A stretch of 64,000 nucleotides of DNA from NCBI GenBank assembly GCA_000827265.1, contig KN834759.1, forward strand, positions 167,666-231,665, read 5' to 3'. Made by a program: the position numbers and the translations under genes. This DNA comes from Collybiopsis luxurians FD-317 M1. Taxonomy: Eukaryota > Basidiomycota > Agaricomycetes > Agaricales > Omphalotaceae. The stretch's first letter is position 1; the number at the start of each line of letters is the position of its first letter. Below the pieces are notes generated by a model. That model did not search any database, was not told where the DNA came from, and saw only the letters and a list, made by a program, of their open reading frames with translations. Shown in pieces: positions 12,556 through 23,217 of the stretch.

Positions 12556-12769
12556 TGAGTTCTCTTGTGCTCATCGGAATATAAGTAAATAGTACTTAGT
12601 ACTTGCGTTCTCCAACATGCGCACACAAATCTCAAGTACGACAGTAGATGAAAATCTACTCGAGCGTCAGTATACTGGTTGACTCGGCCCCTTCAATGCA
12701 GTCCAAGAGATAACTAGAAGTTGAATCTTGATAATGACAACTATGACACGATGATACCTTCAAGATACA
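12556..12769. other. Spacer before the first copy of the duplicated block
   Basis: This is the 3' flank of the F-box gene. Similarity to the second block copy becomes apparent at about 12770. No other feature is recognised. Confidence 0.4.
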
Positions 12770-13351
12770 TTTCTGCCGGCTGTATCAGCTGCTTCTGGAA
12801 TTGATGATATTGTTCTCTCCAAGCGGATGATACCAAGATCGAATAGAAGTTCTTAATTGTCCTGGGCATAAAATCCGGCAGTCCAGGTCCCGGTGCATCG
12901 ATAAGGGCCATTCCGCCACTCAACAGGTCGCGGACGTAAAAGCCATCATCTACTTCATAAGCGCCACTCTCGGATCGGAATAATAAGACGAGCAATATAA
13001 TACATCGTAGGAAGCCGAGCAGCGAGCTGAAGACAAAGTTTATAGGAAAGAAAAGTGGATTTGCCTATCACACAATTGTGAACCAGATATCACTCTCAAA
13101 GGTAAAAAGGTAGGAAATTCACATACCGATACCTGAATTACCTGAAATAATACACACGCATAACAAAGATTTTTTTCATCAGCATCAATTTTTTGGATAA
13201 TCTTCAAACACCCGACTTTTTTCATGCGGCAGAAGTGCAGGGTGCACTTTAATGAATTTGCCGCCATCCAGTTCTTCAATCTCCCTTCCCCACTGATGTC
13301 TCCACACACCATAGTAAGGATGGTCGGGAGGGAAAGGTATTCCAAATTCAT
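12770..13351 (-). pseudogene. P-loop ATPase-like pseudogene, block copy A
   Basis: This is a truncated relative of the sequence at 16662-17757. Reading from the start region it shows FGIPFPPDHPYYGVWRHQWG, EIEELDGGKFIKVHP, and farther on LSGGMALIDAPGPGLPDF and REQYHQFQKQL. One base is missing directly after the ancestral ATG (13349-13351) relative to copy B, which throws the frame, and more breaks follow. The homology stops at about 12770, so the C-terminal half is absent. Similar P-loop proteins, related to RHS/Crinkler-type ATPases, are multicopy in mushroom genomes; that family link is from memory and moderate. Confidence 0.6.
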
Positions 13352-13476
13352 GGTGGAGCTGGGTGGAGTGGCGAGATTGAAATGGACTGTTCCATATATG
13401 GTATTCCTTGGTCCCCAGCGCTTATCCTGGCGTCTATCCACTCTTCGAACCTTGACGACGACGACGATTCGGTCGA

Positions 13477-14231
13477 ATGCCTTCATTCGCAGAGCTCAAG
13501 CAAAAGGCAACAAAGGCCAAAGATGCAACAGTAACATCTGTTCAGAATACCAAAGATAGGCATACCAGGTTCGTATCTAACAAGTAAGCCTTCAAACGAT
13601 CACTCAAAGTCCCCTTAGCGTACCTATGAAAAACACAAACTGGAACCCCTATGATGGCTCAGGTCCTCCGCCTCCGCCAGCCCCACGAATCAACTCATGG
13701 AAAAAACCACCGAAACCTGAACCTCCCTCACTTCCTCCGCCAGTAAGGCGAGGCGCCTCCAGCACTTCTAGTAGCCCCCAGCCTCCCAGTTCCCCGATCC
13801 CTCCACCTGCCCTTCCAAGTCGCACTGGATCGAACTCCAGCGGTGGTCCTCCGCGAGTAAATCGAGGTACAAGACCACCAGATCCGCCGGGATCGAGTCC
13901 AAATCCGAGTCCGAGCCCCGCTTTCCGCCCAGCTCTTCCCAGCCGTACCCCCTCCGCTTCCTCATCAGTATCATCCGCCTCCGCCAAACGTCCGCCACCT
14001 CCGTCATTGCCCTCTCGAGCTCCTGCTTTACCTTCCAGATCCCCATCGTTACCCTCTCGCCCCCCTTCTTTACCTTCACGTACACCTTCGTATACTCGGC
14101 AGGAGGCTGAGGAAGACGATGGAGAAGCGAAAATAGATTGGGCGAATCTTTCTCAGGAGGATAAGGAGGCGTTTTTTGAATGGCTAGATGAATTTTTCGA
14201 AAGATCGTATGGTATACCGCGCCCTGCGTAA
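13477..14231 (+). CDS. Proline-rich protein with conserved N- and C-terminal motifs (intact block copy A)
   Basis: Two exons encode about 235 residues. Exon 1 (13477-13568) gives MPSFAELKQKATKAKDATVT, an amphipathic, lysine-rich helix. After an intron (13569-13618) the frame continues SVPMKNTNWNPYDGSGPPPP. The middle is a long low-complexity stretch of PPPP, ALPSR and SLPSR repeats. The end is acidic and conserved with copy B: KIDWANLSQEDKEAFFEWLD...GIPRPA. ALPSR/PPPP tracts are typical ligands of SH3 and profilin-type domains, so a cytoskeletal or endocytic scaffold role is possible but unproven. The second copy at 17834 is frameshifted, so this is the only working copy in the window. Confidence 0.75.
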
Positions 14232-14341
14232 CGATTTTGGAACGTACTATTAGTGCATCAACGGGGATTTAATTTTTTTCAGGTACTCATGCACATGTTA
14301 TACCCTAGGTCTATTTTTCACTCCCGTTCAGAATCCAAATA

Positions 14342-14690
14342 ATGATAAGAAATTCTTTACTGTGCCAGCCCAACTCTTTCCCTGGCTTCCCTCATCGTAA
14401 CCTCAGACTTAGCCCTAGCCTTCTCCGCTCCTTCTCTCGCCACCTGTCTCAAGTATTCCTTCTCCTTCTTCAACTCTTGAAATTCTCCCCTCGGTCCTTA
14501 GCGCTCCGAAGTAGTTGCCTAACTAAACGAGATGACACAAGACGGATTGAATAGGATTGAGGTTCACAAAAATCTGGTTTGCGTGTTCTGTGACTCACAT
14601 GAGGCACAACTGTGGGCTGAATTCAAGAGAGAATCACGCGTCGTGAACGTTCTTTTAGAGAAGACGTGGTAAACGGCCGAGGGGATGGGA
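14342..14690 (-). pseudogene. Mitochondrial TrpRS pseudogene with large internal deletion (block copy A)
   Basis: The segment reads as the last ~35 codons of mitochondrial tryptophanyl-tRNA synthetase (LRQVAREGAEKARAKSE on the minus strand) joined directly, near 14495, to sequence matching the early LGNYLG exon of the intact gene at 18734-20303. Roughly 1.15 kb of the catalytic core is missing, including KMSKS. The ancestral stop codon is also altered, and the presequence region carries a further deletion. It cannot encode a synthetase. Confidence 0.85.
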
Positions 14691-15107
14691 ACAAGTCGGA
14701 CGTGTTTGCAACGTGTTTGGTAACATGCAAGGACATTGGCGCGCGCCCAACATTATCAGGCATTTATCTATTTATCCAATAAGCGCGCGTGTCTCCCGCT
14801 TAGGTCGTGGTATCACCCTGTGATCTCAACTCTGTAATGTTTGGCCAATTGACTCTCTGACGGTCGATAAGGACACCATCTGCGGCACAGTAAAGACTCA
14901 ATGAGAGCCATATGAATCCACAGTTGCCTCGAGGCTCGCAGCAAGATCCATAACATATGCATTCATTCGAGTCATTAGTTCAGGCTCACGGCTTTGCAAT
15001 ATTTTCTGGAATTTCCTCGATATTTATCAGCATAACGCCAAGATACATGAGTATTTAAGCAAAGAACCTGTTCGTGCTCGCATCTGTGTTGCATTGTACT
15101 GGCAGAG
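14691..15107. other. Spacer between TrpRS pseudogene and GNAT gene
   Basis: This is the former TrpRS promoter, including a GGCGCGCGCC palindrome near 14737, plus the 5' flank of the GNAT gene. It is homologous to 20304-20350 and 21240-21530 in block copy B but lacks about 0.9 kb that is present there. Confidence 0.5.
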
Positions 15108-15889
15108 ATGTCCTCCGATGGTAGTAAAATCAACGTCGTCACTTGTACCTCCTCCGCCTACCCCCTCCTCATTCCTCAGCTCGGATCGCTTCTCAAGGAA
15201 TGCGTAGACGAAAATATCACAATGAACTTCATTCAACCCTTCTCTTTAGAGGACGGGGAGTGCTTTTGGCGGAACTTGGAGGAAGATATCAGGGAGGAGA
15301 AGATTTTTGTTATTATCGCGCAGGAGGGAGAGCAACCTCAACATGCGCATGCGACAGAATCTCAAGACCCCGTTGTCGCAAAAAGAGGTAAGGACTCCAT
15401 GGCAGGGCCCGCAGAAGTCCCAGTTGTCTTGGGCTGTGTGATTCTCTATCTGGCCAAACAGCCAAATGCAAAACATCGTGGTGAGATAGGGAAACTGATT
15501 GTTGGGAAAGAGCATAGGAAAAGGTATTAACGGGTTTTCGCTGACCTCTGTCTTATTCACACATTCCAATTAACTTTAGGAGAATCGGTAAAATGCTGCT
15601 CGCTGGAATGGAAGAGGAAGCCCATAAACATGGCCTGACACTTCTTGTAAATCCCATTTCACTTTTCCCCAGTCAGCTGCTTATGCCTTTTAGGTTCTTG
15701 ATACCCAAACAGGTTCTGGAGCAGAGCAATTCTATGCTCGAGTGGGATATACTCCGGTAAGATGGTGCCATCTCAGCGGATCCTTGTTAAGACTAAAGCT
15801 TCATTGAGATCGGTGTCCTCCCCGACGTTTGTCTAGCTCCAGACACGAAACAGTTCACTAGTTGTACCTTTTTCTATAAGAAACTATAG
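15108..15889 (+). CDS. GNAT family N-acetyltransferase (intact block copy A)
   Basis: The protein starts MSSDGSKINVVTCTSSAYPL and is about 210 residues long. It has the GNAT core: strand GEIGKLIVGKEHRKR, the acetyl-CoA loop RRIGKMLLAGMEEEA spanning the first intron (15524-15579), then TLL|VLDTQTGSGAEQFYARVGYTP over the second intron. A third intron precedes IGVLPDVCLAPDTKQFTSC, ending FFYKKL with TAG at 15887-15889. This layout resembles small fungal acetyltransferases acting on small amines or drugs; the substrate cannot be told. The second copy (21531) has a nonsense codon and a frameshift, so this is the surviving copy. Intron positions agree in both copies. Confidence 0.82.
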
Positions 15890-16019
15890 ACTAAGAGTGC
15901 ACAAATTGCTAGGCGTACCTGCACCCGGAAGTGGAACCCCCGTGGTGGGAGCTGAGTACGGCAATATTTATAGGGTATATAACATATATTACATGCATGT
16001 AAGGACCGCAACTTTGGGG

Positions 16020-16533
16020 CACTCAGACTCCAGGCTGGCGTGTCAAGTTAACAGGTACCGTATAACGGGACCCGTCAAAGCCATATATACGGTAACGGCG
16101 AGCAGCCCTACTGTCAACGAGCACGAGACGCCGGAAAGAGGGCAACAATTTGCACATAATTTCTTGAGCCTCCTTATCACAAGAAGAGAAGTCACGTACG
16201 GCCAATGTTCTATGTGTGATAATCAGCAAGCCACTAGCCAGAAAAGTATTTCCAAACATACCGAACGAATTGTAGACAAACTACATTGGTAGAGTAAGAG
16301 TCTCGAGAATTTTGAGCGCCTTTTGTACTGCTTGTTTCCAAATACTTAAGCGAACAAGAGGGCAAACAGACTGGTCATAGCCGCCTATTGACCACGAAAA
16401 CTGAAATCAGAGCAGGTGTAGTGCAATCAAGCTGAAGCTGTTCTGATAGCCAGTCTGCAGGTAGGTCCAGTTTGTGCGTCAGATTCCTGAATACGAAGTG
16501 AAGGAGTTCATTGGGTAACTTCAACAACAACAT
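16020..16533 (-). pseudogene. F-box-like pseudogene remnant, subfamily 3
   Basis: On the minus strand from ATG at 16531-16533 the sequence reads MLLLKLPNELLHFVFRNLTH and ADWLSEQLQLDCTTPALIS, closest to the intact gene at 48155-49696. A TGA interrupts it after VVNRRL. Exon 1 ends VCLQFVR before a GTATGT, and exon 2 is recognisable as EAQEIMCKLLPSFRRLVLVD near 16140. Homology stops at about 16020, where the end of duplicated block A begins, so most of exon 2 and all of exon 3 are gone. Confidence 0.75.
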
Positions 16534-16661
16534 GGTGGTCCACAATGGCTGATGTCAGCGCTTATTATGGGCAGCTATTTTCCTTGTGTTGGTCCCACTT
16601 TCCCCACCAACCATTTCATCATATTCTGGGCAAAAACACCGGATCTCCGAAATCAAGACCA
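16534..16661. other. Short spacer, nothing recognised
   Basis: This is the 5' flank of the F-box remnant. It separates the remnant from the end of the block B ATPase pseudogene. No motif is recognised. Confidence 0.4.
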
Positions 16662-17757
16662 TCAATTCAAGGTACCAGAATCGTGTAAAATCGCATAAAA
16701 CTCTAGTCGTTCGTGAACCGGTCGACGTGTGTACGCCGAAGCAAGGACTCGAAAGATGGTGAGAGAGATTAAACGATGAGCAAGAAAGTTACGAAAGTCA
16801 GGCGAAGGATAGTACTTGACAAGTTTGTGGGTGACTGCATGCCCAGATTCGGGATTATGGGGAATTTTTGTCAATTGCTTTGTCGAAAGGGCTTGAACAG
16901 CTTCTAGTATTTCTCGGCGATGTTCTTCGAGATATTCTGGTCCTTTCCGCAATACTTTAGGCCGAGTGGAAGGTATGGGCCGTACCGTAACCAAGCAGTT
17001 TTCAACACATCTTTGAGAATCTCGACACGCCCATCCTTGCTCTGTAATTCCCATCTGGTTGCATTTAGACTAAACTTACATATAGAAGACATTGCAGAAA
17101 ACTCACACAGAACAGGCTTCGTCAAAAGACGGAGCTTGTGCGACAACCCTGCGTGCAGATAGCTGCTTTTGAAATTCATGGTATCGTGCTTTCCAAGGAG
17201 ACGACACCAAGACAGAATAAAATTCCCGAACTCCTAAGCCTATAAAAGCCGGCAACCCAGGCCCCGCATCGATAAGGGCCATTCCGCCACTAAATTGGTC
17301 GCTGACAAAAAGTTGTTCCTTTACTTCATAAACACCCCTCTCGGTGAAGAAATAAACGGGACTGGAATAATGAGCATTAGGGGAATAATAAACCGTAGGT
17401 AGCCGAGCAGCGAGCTGAAGACAGAGCTTATACGAAAGAAAAGTAGATTTTCCTATTACGTTGATAATTATAAACCAGGGATTACTCTCTCGATAATAAA
17501 TGATAGGAAAGTCACGTACCGATACCTGGATTGCCTAGAATCGAACATGAATGAAACGGGTTTCTCTCTGCGTCTGCATCAATCTCTTGAGACAGACTCC
17601 GATAACCTATAAACACCTGAATTTTTTCATGCGGCAGAAGTGCTGGGTGAACTTTGATAAATTTGCCGCCATCCAGTTCTTCAATTTCCCTTCCCCAATG
17701 ATGTCTCCACACACCGTAGTAAGGATGGTTGGGAGGGAGAGGTATTCCAAAGTTCAT
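16662..17757 (-). pseudogene. P-loop ATPase-like gene, decayed (block copy B)
   Basis: From ATG at 17755-17757 the frame reads MNFGIPLPPNHPYYGVWRHH, then reaches a Walker A motif split by an intron, GNPGIG|KSTFLSYKL (intron about 17464-17518). TVYYSPNAHYSSPVYFFTE, GGMALIDAGPGLPAF and VLVSSPWKARYHEFQKQ follow. Farther on WELQSKDGRVEILKDVLK and YLEEHRREILEAVQALSTKQL lie in different frames, so there is at least one frameshift near 16985. The architecture (P-loop, strand with an acidic residue, then a GP motif before YLEE) recalls the RHS/Crinkler-like ATPases common in Agaricomycetes. That family link is moderate. The gene is probably inactive. Confidence 0.6.
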
Positions 17758-17833
17758 GATGGAGTGGCGAGATTGAAATGAACTGTTCCATATATGGTAT
17801 TCCTTGGTCCCCAGCGCTTATCCTGGCTCTCGA

Positions 17834-18591
17834 ATGCCTTCATTCGCAGAGCTCAAGCAAAAGGAAGCAAAGGCCAAAGATGCAAAAGTAACATCTGTTC
17901 AGAATACCAAAGATAGGCATACCAGGTTGAGATCTAACAAGAAACCAGCCTTCAAACGATCCCTCAAAGTTCCCTAGCGTACCTCTGAAAAAAACAAACT
18001 GGAACCCCTACGACGGCTCAGGTCCTCCACCTCCGCCAGCTCCACGAAAACTCATGGAGCAAGCCACCCAAACCTGAACCTCCCTCATTTCTTCCGCTAG
18101 TAAGGCGAGGCGCCTCCAGCACTTCTAGTAGCCCCCAACCTCCCAGTTCTCCGATGTTCTCCGATTCCTTCGCCTGCCCTTCCAAGTCGCACTGGATCGA
18201 ACTCCAACGGTGGTCTCCGCGAATAAATCGAGGTACAAGACCACCAGATCCGCCGGGATCGAGTCCAAGTCCGAGTCCAAGCCCCGCTTTCCGCCCAGCT
18301 CTTCCCATCGTACCCCTCCACCTCCTCATCAGCATCATCCGCCTCTGTCAAACGTCCGCCACCTCCGTCAATGCCCTCCCGAGCTCCTGCGTTACCTTCT
18401 AGATCCCCATCGTTACCCTCTCGCCCCCTTCTTTACCTTCACGTACTCCTTATGCTCAGCAGGAGGCTGAAGAAGACGATGGAGAAGCGAAAATTGATTG
18501 GGCAAATCTTTCTCAGGAGGATAAGGAGGCGTTTTTTGAATGGTTGGATGAATTTTTCGGGAGATCGTATGGTATACCGCGCCCTGCGTAA
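17834..18591 (+). pseudogene. Proline-rich protein pseudogene (block copy B)
   Basis: This is the counterpart of 13477-14231. Exon 1 is open (MPSFAELKQKEAKAKDAKVT) and spliced sequence continues VPLKKTNWNPYDGSGPPPPP. Two bases are missing near 18050 relative to copy A, and more indels follow near 18160 and 18310. The conserved C-terminus KIDWANLSQEDKEAFFEWLD is still readable in its own frame, ending with TAA at 18589-18591. Only a truncated, frame-shifted product is possible. Confidence 0.8.
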
Positions 18592-18733
18592 CGATTTGAG
18601 AATGTACTATTAGTGTACCAATGGGAATTCAACTTTTTTTCAGGTGCTATTAATGTTTGGTTCGTGCACATGTTATAGCCCAAGTCAAAGTTCCATTCCC
18701 GTCAGAACCAAAATAATGATAAGCAATACTTTA

Positions 18734-20303
18734 CTACGCTAGCCCAACTCTCTCCCTGACTTCCCTCATCGTAATCTCAGACTTAGCCCTAGCTTGCTCC
18801 GCTCCTTCTCTCGCCACCTGTCTCAAGTATTCCTTCTCCTTCTTCAACTTTTCGAATTCTTCCCTCGGCCCTTTCAGCATCTCCTCCACAGCCTCCGTCA
18901 CATCCTTTTTCAACGCCCCATGATTCTTCCCTTGATATCTCAACGCAGTCTCCGCAACGTCTTCATCCCCATTACAAGCAGCCAATATCGAAAGCAGATT
19001 CGCCGTACCCGGCCTTCCAACTGGATCCCAACTGATCCCCGATATAGAATCCGTTATCGCGCTCTTGATTTTGGAGGTGATAACGGCGGCGGAATCGGTA
19101 AGGAGAATACGAGACTGGGCGTCCGGGGAGGATTTGGACATTTTGGAGGTGGGAGAGCGGAGGGATAGAATTCGTGGAGTCGGCGCTGGAAGAGGTATCA
19201 AGGTTAATGCGAGATCAAAAATATACAAAGGTAGATACGCACTATTGAGTTGAACGGGTAATGGGAACATTCGTTGTTTGCTTTTAAATGTCCGATTAAA
19301 CTGGTCAGCCAAATCGCGACACAGTTCGAGGTGCTGCGTTTGGTCATCGCCTACCGGGACGTGTGTTGCTCTACGCGTCAAAGTTAGTACTCAACATAAG
19401 ACATCGAAGGGGCTAACTCACTTGTAAACTAAAATATCTGCAGCCTGCAGCACGGGATACGTAAACAGCCCTGCGTTCAAACCCGTCTCATCTGCTTCTG
19501 GGTCACTATCTTTTAGCGTGTCTTGGGTTTGATTTTCGGGCTGATTCTTTGCCGTCGTTAATCTTGACTTCCACGTCGTCATCCGACGGAGTCTACCGAC
19601 TGGTGTTAGACAAGAAAGTATCCATGCTAATTCGGTGTGGTTGGGATTCTGCAAAAGATGTCGAAGTTAGTTCACGAATTCCAATATCGACAGTGTGTTT
19701 AGCGGAGAGATGGAAGATAGAATCTAAAAAGCAAAAAAGTATCATATTGACACGCGACGAGCAGAACCCCCAAAAAAACCAGCACAAAAAAAACAAACCA
19801 CCAGGCTCACTTACTCACATCTTCCTGGAAAAAGATTATGCTCTTTTTCGGGTCGAGTCCAATTGCTAGCAGAACGGCCAGCATGTCCATTCTTGCTTCC
19901 GCCAACTGCGCAGGAGATTGGGGCAAAGTTAACGCATGCCAGCCGACAATCGAAAAGAGTAATTCATCCGCCGCTTGTTGAGAGTTTTCAAGACTCTGAG
20001 ATGAGTTTTGTAATTTGACCCAATTCGAGAGCGCTCCGAGGTAGTTGCCTAACTATACGAGATGACACAAGACGGATTGAATAGGATTGAGGTTCACAAA
20101 AATCTCGTTTGTGTTTTTTGACTCACATGAGGCACACCTGTGGGCTGAATTCCAGAGAAAATGACGCGTCGCGAACGTTCCTTTAGGCCAGCCGGAGCAA
20201 TATTTGATTGTAAGTCATTTTGAAGCTGAGAAGACGCGGAGAACAGCCGACGAGATGGATGGAAAGGAACAAGTCGGACGTGTTTGGTCAGAAGCAAGGA
20301 CAT
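18734..20303 (-). CDS. MSW1: Mitochondrial tryptophanyl-tRNA synthetase (intact block copy B)
   Basis: The enzyme charges mitochondrial tRNA-Trp. The start MSLLLTKHVRLVPFHPSRR with FSASSQ is a mitochondrial presequence. Class I signatures follow: FSGIQPTGVPH|LGNYLGALSNW (HIGH-equivalent region, spanning an intron near 20050-20130), [42 protein letters not shown] across an intron, and KMSKSSPDAQ for the KMSKS loop. The C-terminus ends REVRERVGLA-stop at 18734-18736. At least four introns are visible (about 19200-19255, 19380-19420, 19650-19830 and 20050-20125). A GGCGCGCGCC palindrome at 20305-20314 sits immediately before the ATG. The duplicate at 14.3-14.7 kb is gutted, so this copy should be essential for respiration. 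Confidence 0.9.
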
Positions 20304-20339
20304 TGGCGCGCGCCTAAAATTACTAGGCGTTTATTCAAT

Positions 20340-21240
20340 AAGCGCGCGACTCTCAGTCGGCAACCTAGGCTTATGGCGTATGTCTGTGGATGGAACGAGG
20401 ATTTCAGTCTTTTCAAGTTGAGAAGAAAAGAAAAAAGAAAGAGAGTAAGAGAGAGGTTCATTGTATATGTACGCACCAGTTTGTCTCCTTCTTTCATGCA
20501 AAATTGGTCGAAGCGCTTGATTTCCGAGCTAATATCATAATATCAGGTTTATGGCTGATGCTCCGATTTGGATGCTGAGAAATCTTGAATTCCTCTGGCC
20601 GATGGTCCCTTTTTAGCATCAGCCTTTTCAAGATGACTCATTTCTCTCGTGGCATTTCTAAGCGCCGAGGGCGTTTATTTGCTGTCCGACGAGTTCTTCA
20701 GCCAATTTCTGACTTTGCTGCCTGCACCCAATTATTATTGTCTCCTAATGTACAGACTATATATGAGTATCACTATATACATCATAAACTGAATGTTTTT
20801 TTCTACATAACATCCCACTGGCACACTGCTCCCTCTGTTTCTGCATCAAACTCCCTCCACTTCTCCGAGTCTGACATTCGAAATCGCGAGAACATTCAAA
20901 ATACAAGCAAGCAATATACTGTTCATTCAGGACAGTCTTGGCTGAGGTCTCGCATATTGGGACCAATGAACCGTGGGGTCAAGGGAAAGGGTGGAAGATG
21001 GTGAAAATTTAGCTGTAATTGCAGCGTCTAATCTGCAATTGAGGTGCATCAGCAGCTGTCTCCCCTTTCCTGAATCTAATGGGAAGGCTATGTATAATGA
21101 GAAGGCAAGAAAGTGCAACGCGCAAGACTACCCAGCGCCGAGATTAGATAAATCTGAGATAGGAAATGTCAAAGCATTATCGGAGGCTGTGTGGCCGATG
21201 TTCCATATATGACATCGGCCATCCACAGGCATGGTCGGTA
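20340..21240. other. About 0.9 kb present only in block copy B
   Basis: Between the TrpRS promoter and the GNAT flank, copy B carries about 0.9 kb that copy A lacks. Copy A goes from AATAAGCGCGCG almost straight to TATCACCCTGTGATCTCA. No conserved protein, terminal repeat or target-site duplication is obvious. It may be an insertion in B or a deletion in A. Confidence 0.5.
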
Positions 21241-21530
21241 AGCCGCAACCTAAAGCTGTATCACCCTGTGATCTCAGGTCTGTAATTTTTGGTTGATTGC
21301 CGAATTGACCCTCTGAGGATCGATAAAAATACCACCTGCGGCACAGTAAAGACTCAATGAGAGCCATACGATCGCAGCAAGATTCGTGTCATATCAATTT
21401 CATACGCATTCATTCGAGTCATTAGTTCGGGTTCACGGTTTCGCGATATTTTCTGGTATTTAGACAACGCCGAGCTACATGGATATTTAAGCAAAGAGCC
21501 TGTTCGTGCTGTTGCATTGGACTAGCAAGG

Positions 21531-22306
21531 ATGTCCTCCAATGGTGGTAAAATCAACATCGTCACTTGCACCTCCTCCTCCTACCCCCTTCTCATCCCTC
21601 AGCTGGGATCGCTTCTGAAGGAATGGGCTGACGAAAATATCACAATGAACTTTATTCAGCCCTTCTCTTTAGAGGATGGGGAGAGCTTTTGGCGGGACTT
21701 GAAGGAAGGTATCAGGGAAGAGAAGATTTTTGTTTTAATCGCGTAGGAGGAGCAACCCCAACATGCGCATGCGGCAAAATCTCAAGAGCATGTTGCCGCG
21801 AAAGGGGGTAAGGACCCTATGACCGGGCCCTTAGGAGTTCCAGTTGTCGGGCTATGTGATTCTCTATCTGGCCAAACAGCCAAATGCAAAACGTCGTGGT
21901 GAGATAGGGAAACTGATCGTTAGGAAAGAGCATAGGAAAAGGTATTAACGGGTTTTCGCTGACCTCTGTCTTATTCACACATTTCAATTAATTTGAGGAG
22001 AATCGGTAAAATCCTGCTCACTGGAATGGAAGAGGAAGCCCATAAACATGGCCTGACACTCTTGAAAGCCCCATTTCACTTTTTCCTAGTCAGCTGCTTA
22101 TAACTTTTAGGTTCTTGATACCCAAACAGGTTCTGGAGCAGAGCAATTCTATGCTCGAGTGGGATATACTTCGGTAAGATGGTGCTATCTCAGCGGATCC
22201 TTGTTAAGACTAAAGCTTCATTGAGATCGGTGTTCTCCCCGACGTTTGTCTAGCTCCAGACACGAAACAACTCACTAGTTGTACCTTTTTCTATAAGAAA
22301 TTATAG
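21531..22306 (+). pseudogene. GNAT acetyltransferase pseudogene (block copy B)
   Basis: This is the counterpart of 15108-15889, starting MSSNGGKINIVTCTSSSYPL. A CAG codon in copy A is TAG here (21744-21746), ending the frame at 71 residues. Two bases are also missing near 21846, and the second intron border has changed. The remaining core (ILYLAKQPNAKRRGEIGKLI) and the final TAG at 22304-22306 are still recognisable. The block-specific similarity continues to about 22410. Confidence 0.85.
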
Positions 22307-22598
22307 ACCAGGAGTGCATAAATCGTTAGGCGCACTCGCACTCGGAAGTGGAACCTCCGTGGTGGGAACTGACGGCAATATTTATAGAGTGCATAGCACA
22401 TATTACATGCTCGTTTGATTAACTTCTAACGGAAAGGGTAAGGCTCGAGGGTGTTTGACAAACACATCGTCTCTCTGCAGCGCTAAACCTAACATGGCTA
22501 CTCAATTGTCGAACCCTGGAACTAGCGATTCAGGCCTTGGACCAAGCCGTGTAATGAATTCCTCCCTCCTTCCTTGGCCTCGTTTAGCCACTCTCGCC

Positions 22599-23112
22599 TT
22601 AATGAGCCTCCATATCTTTCCTTTCGGCAAGACGAAGTCTACAGGTGAGGTAAAAAGTGTCAAAGAAGTCCAGAATGAGGTATTCGGAGCCAAAACTTCA
22701 AGTATTAAACTTACTTGTTTCTTGCTCCGAGGACTCTCAAGGTGTTTGCACGTTCTGCCTCTGTCATATTTGGCCAATCTAGAGGACCCGACCGTCTCCG
22801 TGTCACTTTTCGGCTGCGAGGTTGGATTTGGTATAAACTTACTAGCAATCCGAGATAAGGTCTAGAACGAAAATGGCACAAAAGAAACCAAAAAACAAAA
22901 AAGCACCAGCGTCAGTCTTATCCATCAACTAAAAATGTCATACAGAATGGACATACGCCATCGGAATTGACAACCATCGGGCCTAAATCGTCCAAATGGA
23001 CTTTGGTGCCAGACTCTACGTCTAGCTTCTTTGCGTTCTCATCCGTTGGAGCTGGTAAAGCAAGGGTTGGACTTTCTGTAGATGAAGTCTGTTCCGATTG
23101 AGCTGACGACAT
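22599..23112 (-). CDS. Small conserved fungal protein of about 95 residues
   Basis: Four exons encode MSSAQSEQTSSTESPTLALP...LGPMVVNSDG|TLSRIA|NWPNMTEAERANTLRVLGARN|LRLAERKDMEAH, with the stop at 22599-22601. The core GTLSRI.NW..MTE.ER..TLRVLG.RN is a motif I know from small proteins conserved across fungi; no function is known to me. Each intron keeps the frame, and all have GT..AG borders (about 22658-22718, 22787-22857 and 22872-22958). It lies 105 bp downstream of the P450 stop on the same strand. The product is probably soluble, with a disordered N-terminus. Confidence 0.75.
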
Positions 23113-23217
23113 GGAAGATTTCCTTAAAGTACAAAAATTTCATTGGGGAAGTTTATAAATAAAGATAGTCATGTGCGTCATAGAAGAAAGTTCGAGAAGG
23201 TCCAAGAAAGATTTAGC

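Noticed and set aside
13649..14085. Gly-rich minus-strand frames
   Set aside because: They are antisense to the proline-rich coding exon; proline codons read as glycine on the other strand.
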